A stretch of 64,000 nt of DNA from Candidatus Neomicrothrix sp. UBA2983 (lineage in GTDB: Bacteria > Actinomycetota > Acidimicrobiia > Acidimicrobiales > MedAcidi-G1): the NCBI GenBank assembly GCA_002346745.1, contig DEAL01000030.1, positions 10,159 to 74,158 of the forward strand, in the 5' to 3' direction. The notes beneath the pieces are model-generated. The model saw only the letters and a list, made by a program, of their open reading frames with translations. It did no database searches and was not told the origin of the DNA. The first letter of the stretch is position 1. Every line of letters begins with the position of its first letter. This document shows, one piece after another, positions 45,010 through 54,171 of the stretch. The position numbers and the translations under genes were made by a program.

Positions 45010-46281
45010 TCAAGAGTCGGGCGCTCCCGACACCGCGCCCTCGCGCTCGAGCCGCCGGACGAAGACGCCGGAGCGGGGCTTGGGCTCGAAGTAGGAGGAC
45101 TTGGGTGGCATGAGGTCGCCGGCGTCGGCGACGTCCATGAGCTCGGCTACCGAGGTGTGGTGGAGGACGAAGCCGATGCGGCCGTCCTCGTCGCAGCGCT
45201 CGACCAGGGCCTCGACGCCGACCGGGTCCGGCACGTAGTCGATCATCGGGTCGTTGCCGGGGTCGGTGATCCCGAAGACCGGTGCGAGGACGCCGTCCTG
45301 GAGCCGCGAGACGTCGAGGGCGTCGACGGCGCGGTCACCGGCGGCATCGGGCAACTCGAGCGTCCACCAGTCGCCGGCCACGTACACGCCGGCAAGGCCG
45401 GGCGAGGTCGGGCGGGCCGCCGCGGCATCGGTAGCGGGGGCCAGGGCCCCGCAGGCACCGAGGGCCTCGACCACCTCGCCGGGGGTGCGGCCCGCCCGGT
45501 CGCCCACCAGCCGATGGAAGGGCAGGACGAGGAGTTGCTCGTCGGCGAACAGCACGGCCTGGATCCACTCCAGCGGGCCGTCGGCGGGCCGGTCGGTGAC
45601 ACGCGAGCGGGCGTCGACGGACGCCGCCAGACGGTGGTGGCCGTCGGTGACGTACAGGGTCCGCTGTCCGAACGCAGCCACCAGCTCGTCGGCGGCGGCA
45701 CCGTCGAGCGTCCAGACCACCTGGTGGACGCCCTCGTGGTGGGAGTCGAGTACCGGTGTGCCCTCGCAATGCCGGGCGATGACCGCCTCCAGGTCGTCGT
45801 CGGAGCGGAACGTGAGCGAGATCGGGCTGGACGAGGCGCCGACCGCCAGCAGGTGGCGTGCCAGCAGGTCGGTGCGGCCCGGTCGGACGGCCTCGTGGCG
45901 CAGGACCCTGCAATCACCGTCCTCGGTGACGGGCACGAGGCCCATGATCCCCGTCTGCTCGTGCCGGCCCTCGGGGGTGTCGATGCCCATCCGGTAGAGG
46001 AAGAGCGTCGGGGCGTCGTACACCAGGTATGCGCCGGCGTCGTACAGCCGCTGCATCGAGGCGGCGCAGTAGTCGACGAGTCCATCGACGTCGTCGCGCT
46101 GCTCGGGCGGGATGTCCTCCTGCGACCGAGTCACGTGCAGGAAGCTGTAGGGGTTCTCGGCGGCCATGGCGGCCCGCTGGGCAGGGGTGTAGGCGTCGTA
46201 GGGGCCCGAGACGACGCGTTCGGCCCAGCCGGAATCCACCACCAGCCCGGGAAAGGGCCGGAGGATCTCGCTGGCGCTCAT
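45010..46281 (-). CDS. DUF1015 family protein
   Basis: A 423-residue protein with the DUF1015 (PF06245) signatures P-F-P-G-L-V near the start, V-S-G-P-Y-D-A-Y-T, N-P-Y-S-F-L-H-V-T-R, L-Y-V-T-D-G-H-H-R-L-A-A and the C-terminal M-P-P-K-S-S-Y-F-E-P-K-P-R-S-G. Function is unproved, though the family is commonly adjacent to serA, as here. Its ATG overlaps the serA stop (ATGA). It may be a kinase or hydrolase in serine metabolism; I would not name one. Confidence 0.85.
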   Translation of the reverse strand: MSASEILRPFPGLVVDSGWAERVVSGPYDAYTPAQRAAMAAENPYSFLHVTRSQEDIPPEQRDDVDGLVDYCAASMQRLYDAGAYLVYDAPTLFLYRMGIDTPEGRHEQTGIMGLVPVTEDGDCRVLRHEAVRPGRTDLLARHLLAVGASSSPISLTFRSDDDLEAVIARHCEGTPVLDSHHEGVHQVVWTLDGAAADELVAAFGQRTLYVTDGHHRLAASVDARSRVTDRPADGPLEWIQAVLFADEQLLVLPFHRLVGDRAGRTPGEVVEALGACGALAPATDAAAARPTSPGLAGVYVAGDWWTLELPDAAGDRAVDALDVSRLQDGVLAPVFGITDPGNDPMIDYVPDPVGVEALVERCDEDGRIGFVLHHTSVAELMDVADAGDLMPPKSSYFEPKPRSGVFVRRLEREGAVSGAPDS

Positions 46282-47489
46282 GCGTCTCGTTCCGACGCCT
46301 GAACCTGGATGACGTGCTTGAGTCCGGCCAGATCGCGGACGAGGTCCTCGGAGACGTTCCCGATTACGTCGATGATGCCGATGGCGGCGTTGGAGCCCTT
46401 GAAGACCCGGTTCTCCATCGTCTGGACGTTGATCTCAGCGGACCGCAGCACCTCGAGTGCGCTGGCCAGCACGCCGACGCGGTCGTAGTGGCGCAGGATG
46501 ATCGTTGCCGTACCCGTGCGGGTCGGGGAGACGTTCACGCAGTTGAGCAGGTCGCCAACCCGGTAGGCCTCGATCACGTCGATGGTGCCGGCGGCCGTGG
46601 CCTCCTGGGCCTGCTGGGTCGAGGCGCCGATGTGGTGGGTGCCCACGACGTTGGGGTGCTGCGCCAGGGCGGAGGTGAACTCGCCGGTTCCGCCGCCGGG
46701 CTCGTCGCAGAACACGTCGAGGCCGGCACGGATGCCCCTGGCGTCCATGGCGGCGATCAGGGCGGCCTCGTCGACGACCTCGCCGCGGCTGGTGTTGAGC
46801 AGGATGGCGCCGTCCCGCATCCGGTCGAGGAAGGCGGCGTCGACCAGGCCGGCGGTGCTGGCGCCGCCGGGCACGTGGATCGAGACGATGTCCGAGGTGC
46901 TGACCAACTCGTCCTGGCTGTCGACCAGCCGCACGCCGGAGGCGCGGATGCGGGCCTCGACGTCGGGTCGGCGGTCCGGCTTCCGCTCGGCGAGGACCGT
47001 CAGGCCGAAGCCGCGGGCCCGCTCGGCGACGGCCAGGCCGATCTCGCCGAGGCCGATGATGCCGAGGGTCTTGCCGTGGACGCCGTCGGCCCTGCTGTAG
47101 GCCTTCTTGTTCCAGGTGCGGTTGCGCAGGTCGGCGGTGGCGTCGGCGATGTGCCGGTCGAGCGCCAGGAGGAGGCCCATCGTGAGTTCGGCGACCGCCA
47201 GGGAGTTGGTGCCGGGCACGTTGCAGACGTAGATGCCGGAGTCGGCGGCCGCCTCGATGTCGATCGTGTTGGTGCCGGCGCCTGAGCGGACGATCAGCCC
47301 CAACTGGTCGGAGGCGGCGATGGTGTCGGCGGTGACCCTGGTGCTCCGGACGACGAGGACGTCGAAGCCGGCGATGGCGTCGGGCAGGTCGTCGGCACCG
47401 AGGCCGGCACGGACCTCGCACTCGTCGCCCCGGGCGCGTAACTGGTCGATCGACTCCTCGGGGAGGGTGTCGGCAAAGAGGATCTTCAT
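46278..47489 (-). CDS. serA: D-3-phosphoglycerate dehydrogenase
   Basis: A 403-residue D-isomer 2-hydroxyacid dehydrogenase with G-L-G-E-I-G (NAD motif), L-N-T-S-R-G-E-V-V, and the G-T-H-H-I-G-A-S-T-Q-Q-A-Q motif characteristic of SerA. A C-terminal ACT domain follows (about residues 325-400: T-A-T-I-I-L-R-H-Y-D-R-V-G-V-L) for serine feedback. It starts serine synthesis; serine and glycine link to the THF C1 pool. ATG at 47489 follows AAGGAG by nine bases. The long upstream frame overlaps the divergent BKACE gene and is spurious. Confidence 0.92.
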   Translation of the reverse strand: MKILFADTLPEESIDQLRARGDECEVRAGLGADDLPDAIAGFDVLVVRSTRVTADTIAASDQLGLIVRSGAGTNTIDIEAAADSGIYVCNVPGTNSLAVAELTMGLLLALDRHIADATADLRNRTWNKKAYSRADGVHGKTLGIIGLGEIGLAVAERARGFGLTVLAERKPDRRPDVEARIRASGVRLVDSQDELVSTSDIVSIHVPGGASTAGLVDAAFLDRMRDGAILLNTSRGEVVDEAALIAAMDARGIRAGLDVFCDEPGGGTGEFTSALAQHPNVVGTHHIGASTQQAQEATAAGTIDVIEAYRVGDLLNCVNVSPTRTGTATIILRHYDRVGVLASALEVLRSAEINVQTMENRVFKGSNAAIGIIDVIGNVSEDLVRDLAGLKHVIQVQASERDA

Positions 47490-47687
47490 GGTCGTCTGCT
47501 CCTTCGGCACGCCGGCGCCGGCAACGTGTTTGCGGGCGGCGGGGTAGCCTTCGCGGACCGTCGGGCAGCCTACGCAGGAAGCCCCGGGCTGGCAATGGAG
47601 TGGAACCCCGGGGGTGTCGCGGCATTCGTGCCGGCGACGGCCGGTTGGCAGGCGCCGGGGGCCGATCCACGGAGTGGAGGTTCGACG

Positions 47688-48584
47688 ATGACCGTGCGTG
47701 GAATGAACCGGAACGTCATCATCAGCTGTGCCGTGACCGGTGCCGGCGACACCGCCGGACGCAGTGAACACGTGCCGGTGACGCCACAGCAGATCGCCGA
47801 CTCGGCGCTGGAGGCGGCCAGGGCGGGAGCGGCCATCGTGCACTGCCATGTCCGCGATCCGGAGACCGGCAAGGGCACCCGGACCGTCGCCCTCTACCAG
47901 GAGGTGGTCGAGCGGATCCGCGAGCAGGACGACGAGGTGGTCATCAACCTCACGGCCGGAATGGGCGGTGACCTGGTTGTCGGCCCCGACGACGACCCGA
48001 TGGCCTGGCAGGCGGGCACCGACCTGGTCGGCGGGCTGGAGCGGCTGGCCCACGTCGAGGCCATCCGCCCCGACATCTGTTCGATGGACTGCGGGTCGCT
48101 GAACTTCGGCAACAACAACGAGGTGTATGTCTCGACCCCCGACATGTTGCGGATCATGGCCGAGCGGGTCCGCGAGCTCGGCGTCCGTCCCGAACTCGAG
48201 GTCTTCGACACCGGAAACCTCTGGTTCGCCGAGACCATGATCCACGAGGGCCTCATCGACGCTCCCTACTGGATCCAGCTCTGCCTGTCGATCCCCTACG
48301 GCACTCCGCTCGACGTCGGGATCCTGCAGGCCATGGTGAACCGGCTCCCCGACGAGGCCGAGTTCACGTCGTTCGGCCTTGGCCCCATGCAGATGCCGAT
48401 GGCGGCACAGTCGGTCATGTTGGGTGGCCACGTCCGCGTCGGCCTCGAGGACAACCTGTACCTGGAGCGCGGGGTGCTGGCCACCAACGCCCAGCTGGTC
48501 GAGAAGGTCGCGCGGATCGTGGAGCTCATGGGGGCGTCGGTCCAGACGCCGGCCGAGGCCCGCCAGACGCTCAAGCTCGGCTGA
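47688..48584 (+). CDS. BKACE-family beta-keto acid cleavage enzyme, probable dehydrocarnitine cleavage (CdhC-like)
   Basis: A 298-residue DUF849/BKACE TIM barrel. Family motifs visible are V-I-I-S-C-A-V-T-G, A-I-V-H-C-H-V-R-D-P (metal-binding histidines), V-I-N-L-T-A-G-M-G-G, C-S-M-D-C-G-S-L-N-F and the late G-G-H-V-R-V-G-L-E-D-N. Members exchange a beta-keto acid with acetyl-CoA. Next to carnitine dehydrogenase the substrate is almost certainly 3-dehydrocarnitine, giving betainyl-CoA and acetoacetate. GGAGG lies seven bases before ATG 47688. The 198-base spacer to serA holds the promoters for both directions. Confidence 0.88.
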   Translation: MTVRGMNRNVIISCAVTGAGDTAGRSEHVPVTPQQIADSALEAARAGAAIVHCHVRDPETGKGTRTVALYQEVVERIREQDDEVVINLTAGMGGDLVVGPDDDPMAWQAGTDLVGGLERLAHVEAIRPDICSMDCGSLNFGNNNEVYVSTPDMLRIMAERVRELGVRPELEVFDTGNLWFAETMIHEGLIDAPYWIQLCLSIPYGTPLDVGILQAMVNRLPDEAEFTSFGLGPMQMPMAAQSVMLGGHVRVGLEDNLYLERGVLATNAQLVEKVARIVELMGASVQTPAEARQTLKLG

Positions 48585-48612
48585 TCCGGCACCCCGACCG
48601 GAGGAGGGTGGC

Positions 48613-50103
48613 GTGAGCGAGCAGCGATCCGAGCGTCGCACGATCGGCGTGGTCGGGACCGGGGTGATCGGTGCCGGCTGGTCGGTGCGCGTGTTGGCCC
48701 GCGGTCACGACGTGGTCGCCTGGGACCCGGCCCCCGGCGCCGAGGAGCGACTCAGGGACGCGGTCGACCGGGCCTGGCCGTCGGCCACCCGGCTCGGACT
48801 CTTTGCCGGTGCCGACCGGGCCCGGCTCTCGTTCGCCGACAGCGCCGAGGAACTGGCCAGCAGGGTCGACTGGATCCAGGAGAGCGCCCCCGAGAACGAA
48901 GACGTGAAGCGACCGCTGCTTCGGACGCTGGCTGCCAACGCCGGCCCCGACGTCGTCATCGCCTCAAGTTCCTCGGGACTGCTGCCGACCCGGCTCCAGG
49001 AGGGCTGCGACCACCCCGAACGGATCCTGATCGGCCACCCGTTCAACCCCGTCTACCTGTTGCCGCTCGTCGAGATCGTGGCCGGCGAGCAGACGTCGCC
49101 TGCGGCGCTGGACGCCGCCCACGCCCACTACGACGATCTCGTCATGCACCCGTTGCTGGTGCGCACCGAGATCGAGGGCTACCTCTCGGACCGCCTCCAG
49201 GAGGCGCTGTGGCGGGAGGTGCTCCATCTCGTGAACGACGGCGTGGCCTCCACGCAGGAGCTGGACGACGCCGTCGCCTACGGCCCGGGCCTGCGCTGGG
49301 CCGGCATGGGATCCAACCTCACCTTCCACCTGGCGGGCGGCGAGCAGGGCATGCGCCACATGCTGCGTCAGTTCGGTCCGACCCTGAAGCTTCCGTGGAC
49401 GAAGCTGGTCGCCCCCGAACTCACCGACGAACTGGTCGAGGCCATGGCCGACGGGTGCCTCGAACAGGCCGACGGGCGTTCCATCGCCGAGCTCGAGCGA
49501 CTGCGGGACGACTACGTGATCAACGTGATGCGGGCACTCCGGCCGCTCGACCTGGGTGCGGGACGGATCGTGGCCGAGCGGGAGGCCCGGATCCACGAGG
49601 CGTCACTGGCGGCACCGTGGACGTCGGGTGACGCCATCGACGCCCCGTTGGACCTCTACCGGGGCGAGGTCGAGCCCGACTGGGTCGATTACAACGGTCA
49701 CATGTCCGAGTGGGCCTATCTGACCGCCTTCGGCTGGGCCTCCGACAAGTTCTTCCGCTTCATCGGGATCGACGAGGACTACCGCTCGTCGGGGCACTCC
49801 TTCTTCACTGCCGAGACCCACATCAACTACCAGCGGGAGGCGTCGCTGGGGGAGCCGCTGCGGGTCACCACGCAGGTCCTGGGCGTCGACGCCAAGCGCC
49901 TCCACTTCTTCCACGCCATGGCGCACGCCGTCACCGGCGAGCCCCTGGCCACGACCGAGCAGATGCTGCTCCACGTCGACATGAAGGCGGGACGCACCGC
50001 CCCGATCCTCGAGGGCCCGGCGGCGGCACTGGCCGCGGTCGCCGCCGCCCACGCCGACCTCGACATCCCGCCCCAGGTCGGGCGGGTCATGTCCCTGGGT
50101 TGA
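48613..50103 (+). CDS. L-carnitine dehydrogenase fused to a thioesterase
   Basis: A 496-residue fusion. Residues 1-330 are a 3-hydroxyacyl-CoA dehydrogenase-fold carnitine dehydrogenase with G-T-G-V-I-G (15-20), S-S-S-S-G-L near 118 and the catalytic His142 in G-H-P-F-N-P-V-Y-L-L-P-L-V-E. Residues about 345-496 are a hotdog thioesterase beginning E-P-D-W-V-D-Y-N-G-H-M-S-E. In Pseudomonas the two are separate (CdhA, CdhB), while fused forms occur in rhizobia. The dehydrogenase makes 3-dehydrocarnitine; the thioesterase hydrolyses betainyl-CoA to glycine betaine. GTG at 48613 follows GAGGAGGG. Only 28 bases separate it from the BKACE gene. Confidence 0.9.
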   Translation: MSEQRSERRTIGVVGTGVIGAGWSVRVLARGHDVVAWDPAPGAEERLRDAVDRAWPSATRLGLFAGADRARLSFADSAEELASRVDWIQESAPENEDVKRPLLRTLAANAGPDVVIASSSSGLLPTRLQEGCDHPERILIGHPFNPVYLLPLVEIVAGEQTSPAALDAAHAHYDDLVMHPLLVRTEIEGYLSDRLQEALWREVLHLVNDGVASTQELDDAVAYGPGLRWAGMGSNLTFHLAGGEQGMRHMLRQFGPTLKLPWTKLVAPELTDELVEAMADGCLEQADGRSIAELERLRDDYVINVMRALRPLDLGAGRIVAEREARIHEASLAAPWTSGDAIDAPLDLYRGEVEPDWVDYNGHMSEWAYLTAFGWASDKFFRFIGIDEDYRSSGHSFFTAETHINYQREASLGEPLRVTTQVLGVDAKRLHFFHAMAHAVTGEPLATTEQMLLHVDMKAGRTAPILEGPAAALAAVAAAHADLDIPPQVGRVMSLG

Positions 50104-50161
50104 GGCCCGATCCTCGACACCTCCTCACTTCCTTCCTTCACGACCCGCCCCAGGAGCGCCA

Positions 50162-51322
50162 ATGGACTTCGCACCGACCGACGAGCAGGAGATGATCGTC
50201 GACACCGTTCGCACCTTCGTCGAGCGGGAGCTGGTCCCGCACGAGGACGAGGTGGAGCGACTCGGCGACGTTCCGCCGGAACTCGTCGAGCAGATCCGCC
50301 ACACGGCGCTCGCCGCCGGGATCTACGCCCCCAACATGCCGGCTGATCTCGGCGGCGGCGGCCTCGACAACCTCACCATGGCGATGGTCGACCGGGCATT
50401 CGGCTGGACCCAGTACGCCCTCCACTACATCGTCGCCCGACCGTCCAACATCCTCCAGGCGTGCGTCGGCGACCAGGTCGAGGAGTACCTGCTGCCCACC
50501 ATCCGGGGCGAGCGGGTGGACTGCCTGGCGATGAGCGAGCCGGGCGCCGGCTCCGACGTGCGGGGCATGACCTGTCGCGCCGAGCGGGACGGCGACGACT
50601 ACGTCATCAACGGCACCAAGCACTTCATCAGCCACGCCGACCTGGCCGACTACACGATCCTGTTTGCCGCCACCGGCGAGGAGGAGACGACCCGTGGCCC
50701 GAAGAAGCTCATCACCTCCTTCCTGGTCGACCACGACACGCCCGGGCTCGATGTGGCGCCGGGCTACAACTGCGTCTCGAACCGCGGCTACCACAACATG
50801 ATCCTCAACTTCGACGACTGTCGGGTGCCGGCCTCGAAGGTCCTGGGGGAGGAGCATCGGGGCTTCGAGGTGGCGAACGAGTGGCTGGGCGCCACTCGCC
50901 TGCAGGTGGCCGCGATCGCCCTCGGCCGGGCCGACCGGGCCCTATCGGTCGCACTCGAGTGGGCCGCGGACCGGGAACAGTTCGGCCAGAAGATCGGCAA
51001 GTTCCAGGCCGTCTCGTTCAAGCTGGCCGACATGCAGACCAAGCTGGTCGAGGCCGAGTTGATGACCTACCGGGCCGCCTGGCTCATGGACCAGGACCGC
51101 ATGACCGACGGCGACGCCGCCATGGCCAAGATCTCCGCCACCGAGATGCTCCAGTTCGTGTCGGACGAGGCCATCCAGGTCCTCGGCGGCATGGGGCTCA
51201 TGGACGAGCTGCCGCTGGAGCGAATCTGGCGCGACGCCCGGGTCGACCGGATCTGGGACGGCACCAGCGAGATCCAGCGCCACATCGTCAGCCGCCAGCT
51301 GCTCCGCCCCCTCGGGGCCTGA
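50162..51322 (+). CDS. Acyl-CoA dehydrogenase, probable gamma-butyrobetainyl-CoA dehydrogenase (CaiA-like role)
   Basis: A 386-residue ACAD with the FAD/substrate signatures L-A-M-S-E-P-G-A-G-S-D, F-I-S-H-A-D-L-A-D (instead of the usual F-I-T-N), R-x-Q-F-G-Q-K-I-G-K-F-Q and I-W-D-G-T-S-E-I-Q-R. The last motif has Asp366 where MCAD-type enzymes have the catalytic Glu. In a cluster with CaiD and a CoA ligase, the likely reaction is gamma-butyrobetainyl-CoA to crotonobetainyl-CoA with electrons to the ETF encoded at 41-43 kb. That substrate is inferred from neighbours. Confidence 0.86.
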   Translation: MDFAPTDEQEMIVDTVRTFVERELVPHEDEVERLGDVPPELVEQIRHTALAAGIYAPNMPADLGGGGLDNLTMAMVDRAFGWTQYALHYIVARPSNILQACVGDQVEEYLLPTIRGERVDCLAMSEPGAGSDVRGMTCRAERDGDDYVINGTKHFISHADLADYTILFAATGEEETTRGPKKLITSFLVDHDTPGLDVAPGYNCVSNRGYHNMILNFDDCRVPASKVLGEEHRGFEVANEWLGATRLQVAAIALGRADRALSVALEWAADREQFGQKIGKFQAVSFKLADMQTKLVEAELMTYRAAWLMDQDRMTDGDAAMAKISATEMLQFVSDEAIQVLGGMGLMDELPLERIWRDARVDRIWDGTSEIQRHIVSRQLLRPLGA

Positions 51323-51347
51323 CGGACCGACTGCCGGCGTTCCCGAC

Positions 51348-53378
51348 GTGGTCGTCCGCCCGCTCGCCCGTCTGCTGGCTCCCCGGTCGCTGGCCTTCGT
51401 GGGCGGTGCGCCCGCCCGGACCGCCATCGAACAGTGCCTGGCCCTCGGCTTCGAGGGCGACCTCTGGCCGGTCCACCCGACGCGGGACGAGGTGTGCGGC
51501 CTGCCCGCGTACCGGAGCGTCGACGACCTGCCGGGGGCGCCGGATGCGGCGCTCGTGGCAGTCAACCGGGAGGCCACGATCGACGTGGTTGGCTGCCTGG
51601 CGGCCCGGGATTCGGGTGCGGCGGTCTGCTACGCCTCGGGCTTCGCCGAGGTGGGGGCCGAGGGCGCCCGCCTGCAGGCGGAACTGGTGGCTGCCGCCGG
51701 GGACATGCCGGTGGTCGGACCCAACTGCTACGGCACGGTCTCGGCGGTTGCCGGGGCGGCCCTGTGGCCCGACCAGCAGGGCCTCGGCCGCGCCGACCGG
51801 GGGATCGCCCTTGTCACCCAGAGCGGCAACATCGGCCTGAACCTCACCATGCAGACCCGACCCATGTCGATCGCCCACCTGTTGACGCTCGGCAACCAGG
51901 CCGGCGTCGGCATCGAGGACTGCCTCGAGGCACTGGTCGCGGACCCGGCGGTGACCGGCATCGGCCTCCACATCGAGGCGCTCCACGACGTCGGGCGCTT
52001 CTCGGCGGCCTGCGCCGTCGCCGCCGAGCGTGCGGTGCCCGTGGTGGCGCTCAAGACGGGAACTTCGGACGCCGGTGCGCGGATCGCCGCCTCCCACACC
52101 GGGTCGATGGTCGGGAGCGACGTCGCCTACTCGGCGCTGTTCGGGCGCCTCGGCGTGCACCGCGTCGACTCGATCCCCGGACTGCTCGACGCGCTCCATG
52201 TCCTGACCTCGCTCGGGCCGCTGTCCGGGAACCGCGTGGTGAGCCTGAGTTGCTCGGGTGGTGAGGCGTCGGTCGTCGCCGACCAGGCCGCGGGTCTCGA
52301 CCTCGATTTCCCGGACTTCCCGGAGGAGCAGGCCCGACGGATCGCCGGGACGCTCTCCGAGTTCGTGTCGGTCGCGAACCCGCTCGACTACCACACCTTC
52401 ATCTGGGGCGACGAGGAGGCGCTCGGCAACTGCTTCACGACGGTGCTGGACGGGGCCTTCGACGCCTCGCTGCTGGTGCTCGACTTCCCCTCGGTGGGAC
52501 TCGACGACGCGACGTGGTGGCCGACCCTGCGGGCCTTCGGCGCCGCCCGGGCGGCCAGCGGGACGCCCGCGCTGCTGGTGGGCTCGATGGCCGAGAACCT
52601 ACCGGCCGCCGCCGAGCAGGCGGCGGTCGACCTGGGCCTGATTCCGGTGCGGGGCATCGACGCCGCCCTCGCGGGCATCGAGGCGGCTGCCCGGTGGGGG
52701 CGTCACGAGCCCCGGGGCGTCCCCAGCCCCGCCACGGCGCCGCCTGGTGCGCCCGAGGTGCTGCACGAGGTGGCGTCCAAACGGCTCCTCGGCAACGCCG
52801 GCCTTCCGGTGCCACCGGGGGAGGAGGTTCCGGCCTCCGAGGCCGACGCGGTGGCGGCGCGGATCGGCTTCCCGGTGGTCGTCAAGGCGACCGGGCTCGT
52901 CCACAAGAGCGAATCTGGTGGCGTGGTCCTCGACCTGGCCGACGGTCCGGCGGTCGCCGCGGCGGCCGGGGAGCTGGGCGGCACGGTCCTCGTGGAGGCA
53001 CAGGTCGTCGATGCCGTTGCCGAACTGCTGTTGGACGTGCGCCGGGAGCCCCCCGTCGGCTGGCTGCTCACGCTGGGTGTGGGCGGCACCCTGGTGGAGT
53101 TGCTCCGCGACACCCGGTCGCTCGTCCTCCCTGTCGATGCGGACGACGTTCGCCGCGCCCTCGAGGACCTGGCGGTCGCCCCGCTGCTGGCCGGCCACCG
53201 TGGTCGACCCGCTGCCGACGTGGATGCGATCATCGGGGTCGTGGAGCGACTGCAGGACCTGGTGCTGTCCCGTCCCGACCTGGTGGAGGTCGAGGTCAAC
53301 CCGTTGCTGGCGTGCCCGGACGGTGCGGTCGTGGCCGATGCCCTGGTCACGGTCGCCGGAGTGGAGGAAGGCGCCTAA
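51348..53378 (+). CDS. ADP-forming acyl-CoA synthetase (NDP-forming, alpha-beta fusion)
   Basis: A 676-residue Acd-type ligase. A CoA-binding Rossmann domain opens the protein (L-A-F-V-G-G-A). A succinyl-CoA ligase-like middle follows with V-T-Q-S-G-N-I-G and the phospho-His region A-A-S-H-T-G-S-M, and then an ATP-grasp domain (K-A-T-G-L-V-H-K-S-E-S-G-G-V, C-terminal E-V-N-P-L-L). It makes acyl-CoA from acid, CoA and ATP with ADP as product. Beside CaiD it could replace the AMP-forming CaiC or the CoA-transferase CaiB for gamma-butyrobetaine or carnitine. GTG start; its TAA overlaps the caiD ATG by one base. Confidence 0.88.
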   Translation: MVVRPLARLLAPRSLAFVGGAPARTAIEQCLALGFEGDLWPVHPTRDEVCGLPAYRSVDDLPGAPDAALVAVNREATIDVVGCLAARDSGAAVCYASGFAEVGAEGARLQAELVAAAGDMPVVGPNCYGTVSAVAGAALWPDQQGLGRADRGIALVTQSGNIGLNLTMQTRPMSIAHLLTLGNQAGVGIEDCLEALVADPAVTGIGLHIEALHDVGRFSAACAVAAERAVPVVALKTGTSDAGARIAASHTGSMVGSDVAYSALFGRLGVHRVDSIPGLLDALHVLTSLGPLSGNRVVSLSCSGGEASVVADQAAGLDLDFPDFPEEQARRIAGTLSEFVSVANPLDYHTFIWGDEEALGNCFTTVLDGAFDASLLVLDFPSVGLDDATWWPTLRAFGAARAASGTPALLVGSMAENLPAAAEQAAVDLGLIPVRGIDAALAGIEAAARWGRHEPRGVPSPATAPPGAPEVLHEVASKRLLGNAGLPVPPGEEVPASEADAVAARIGFPVVVKATGLVHKSESGGVVLDLADGPAVAAAAGELGGTVLVEAQVVDAVAELLLDVRREPPVGWLLTLGVGGTLVELLRDTRSLVLPVDADDVRRALEDLAVAPLLAGHRGRPAADVDAIIGVVERLQDLVLSRPDLVEVEVNPLLACPDGAVVADALVTVAGVEEGA

Positions 53379-54160
53379 TGGGCAATCCGGTGACGACCAC
53401 GTCGCACGACGGGATCCTCGAGGTCCTGCTGGACCGCCCCAAGGCCAATGCCATCGACGCCGCCACCAGCCGGGTGCTCAGCGGCGTGTTCGCCGACTTC
53501 CGCGACGATCCGTCACTGCGGGTGGCGATCCTCACCGGCGCCGGTGAGCGGTTCTTCTCGGCCGGCTGGGACCTGAACGCCGCCGCCGAGGGCGAGGATT
53601 TCGAGGCCGACTACGGGGAGGGCGGCTTCGGCGGCTTCCCCGAGCTGCCGGGGCGCTACAAGCCGGTCATCTGTGCCGTCAACGGCCTGGCGGTCGGGGG
53701 CGGCTTCGAGATCGCCATGGCCGCCGACCTGGTGGTGGCCGCCGAGCACGCCGCCTTCTTCCTCCCCGAGACGGGTCTGGGGATCATCCCGGACGCCGGT
53801 GCCATCCGGCTCCCGAGGATCCTGCCACCGGCGATCGCCAACGAGGTGCTGTACGCCGGCCGCCGGATGGACGCCGCCGAGGCCCTGCGCTGGGGGCTCG
53901 TCAACGCTGTCGTCCCCGCCGACCGACTGCTGGAGGAGGCGCGGGCGATGGCCGGGCGGATCGTGGCGGCAGCGCCCCTGGCGGTCGAGGCGGTCATGGC
54001 GGTCGACCGCGAGACCCGCGCCCTCCCGCTGGACGGGGCGTTCGCCCACCTGCGGTCCGGTGGGCTGGCCGCCTACGAGCGGATGCTGTCCTCGGAGGAC
54101 GCCGAGGAGGGCCCCCGGTCGTTCAGCGAGGGACGCGACCCTCACTGGCAGGGGCGGTAG
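53378..54160 (+). CDS. caiD: Crotonobetainyl-CoA hydratase
   Basis: A 260-residue crotonase. The similarity I recall to E. coli CaiD is extensive and specific: L-D-R-P-K-A-N-A-I-D-A-x-T-S, the F-R-D-D-P-x-L-R-V-A-I region, F-F-S-A-G-W-D-L-x-A-A-A-E-G-E, I-L-P-P-A-I-x-N-E, G-R-R-M-x-A-x-E-A-L-R-W-G and S-E-D-A-x-E-G-P near the end. CaiD hydrates crotonobetainyl-CoA to L-carnitinyl-CoA. It is the gene that pins the whole cluster to carnitine/gamma-butyrobetaine rather than generic beta-oxidation. Translational coupling with the ligase gene is evident. Confidence 0.93.
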   Translation: MGNPVTTTSHDGILEVLLDRPKANAIDAATSRVLSGVFADFRDDPSLRVAILTGAGERFFSAGWDLNAAAEGEDFEADYGEGGFGGFPELPGRYKPVICAVNGLAVGGGFEIAMAADLVVAAEHAAFFLPETGLGIIPDAGAIRLPRILPPAIANEVLYAGRRMDAAEALRWGLVNAVVPADRLLEEARAMAGRIVAAAPLAVEAVMAVDRETRALPLDGAFAHLRSGGLAAYERMLSSEDAEEGPRSFSEGRDPHWQGR

Positions 54161-54171
54161 AACCACCAATA

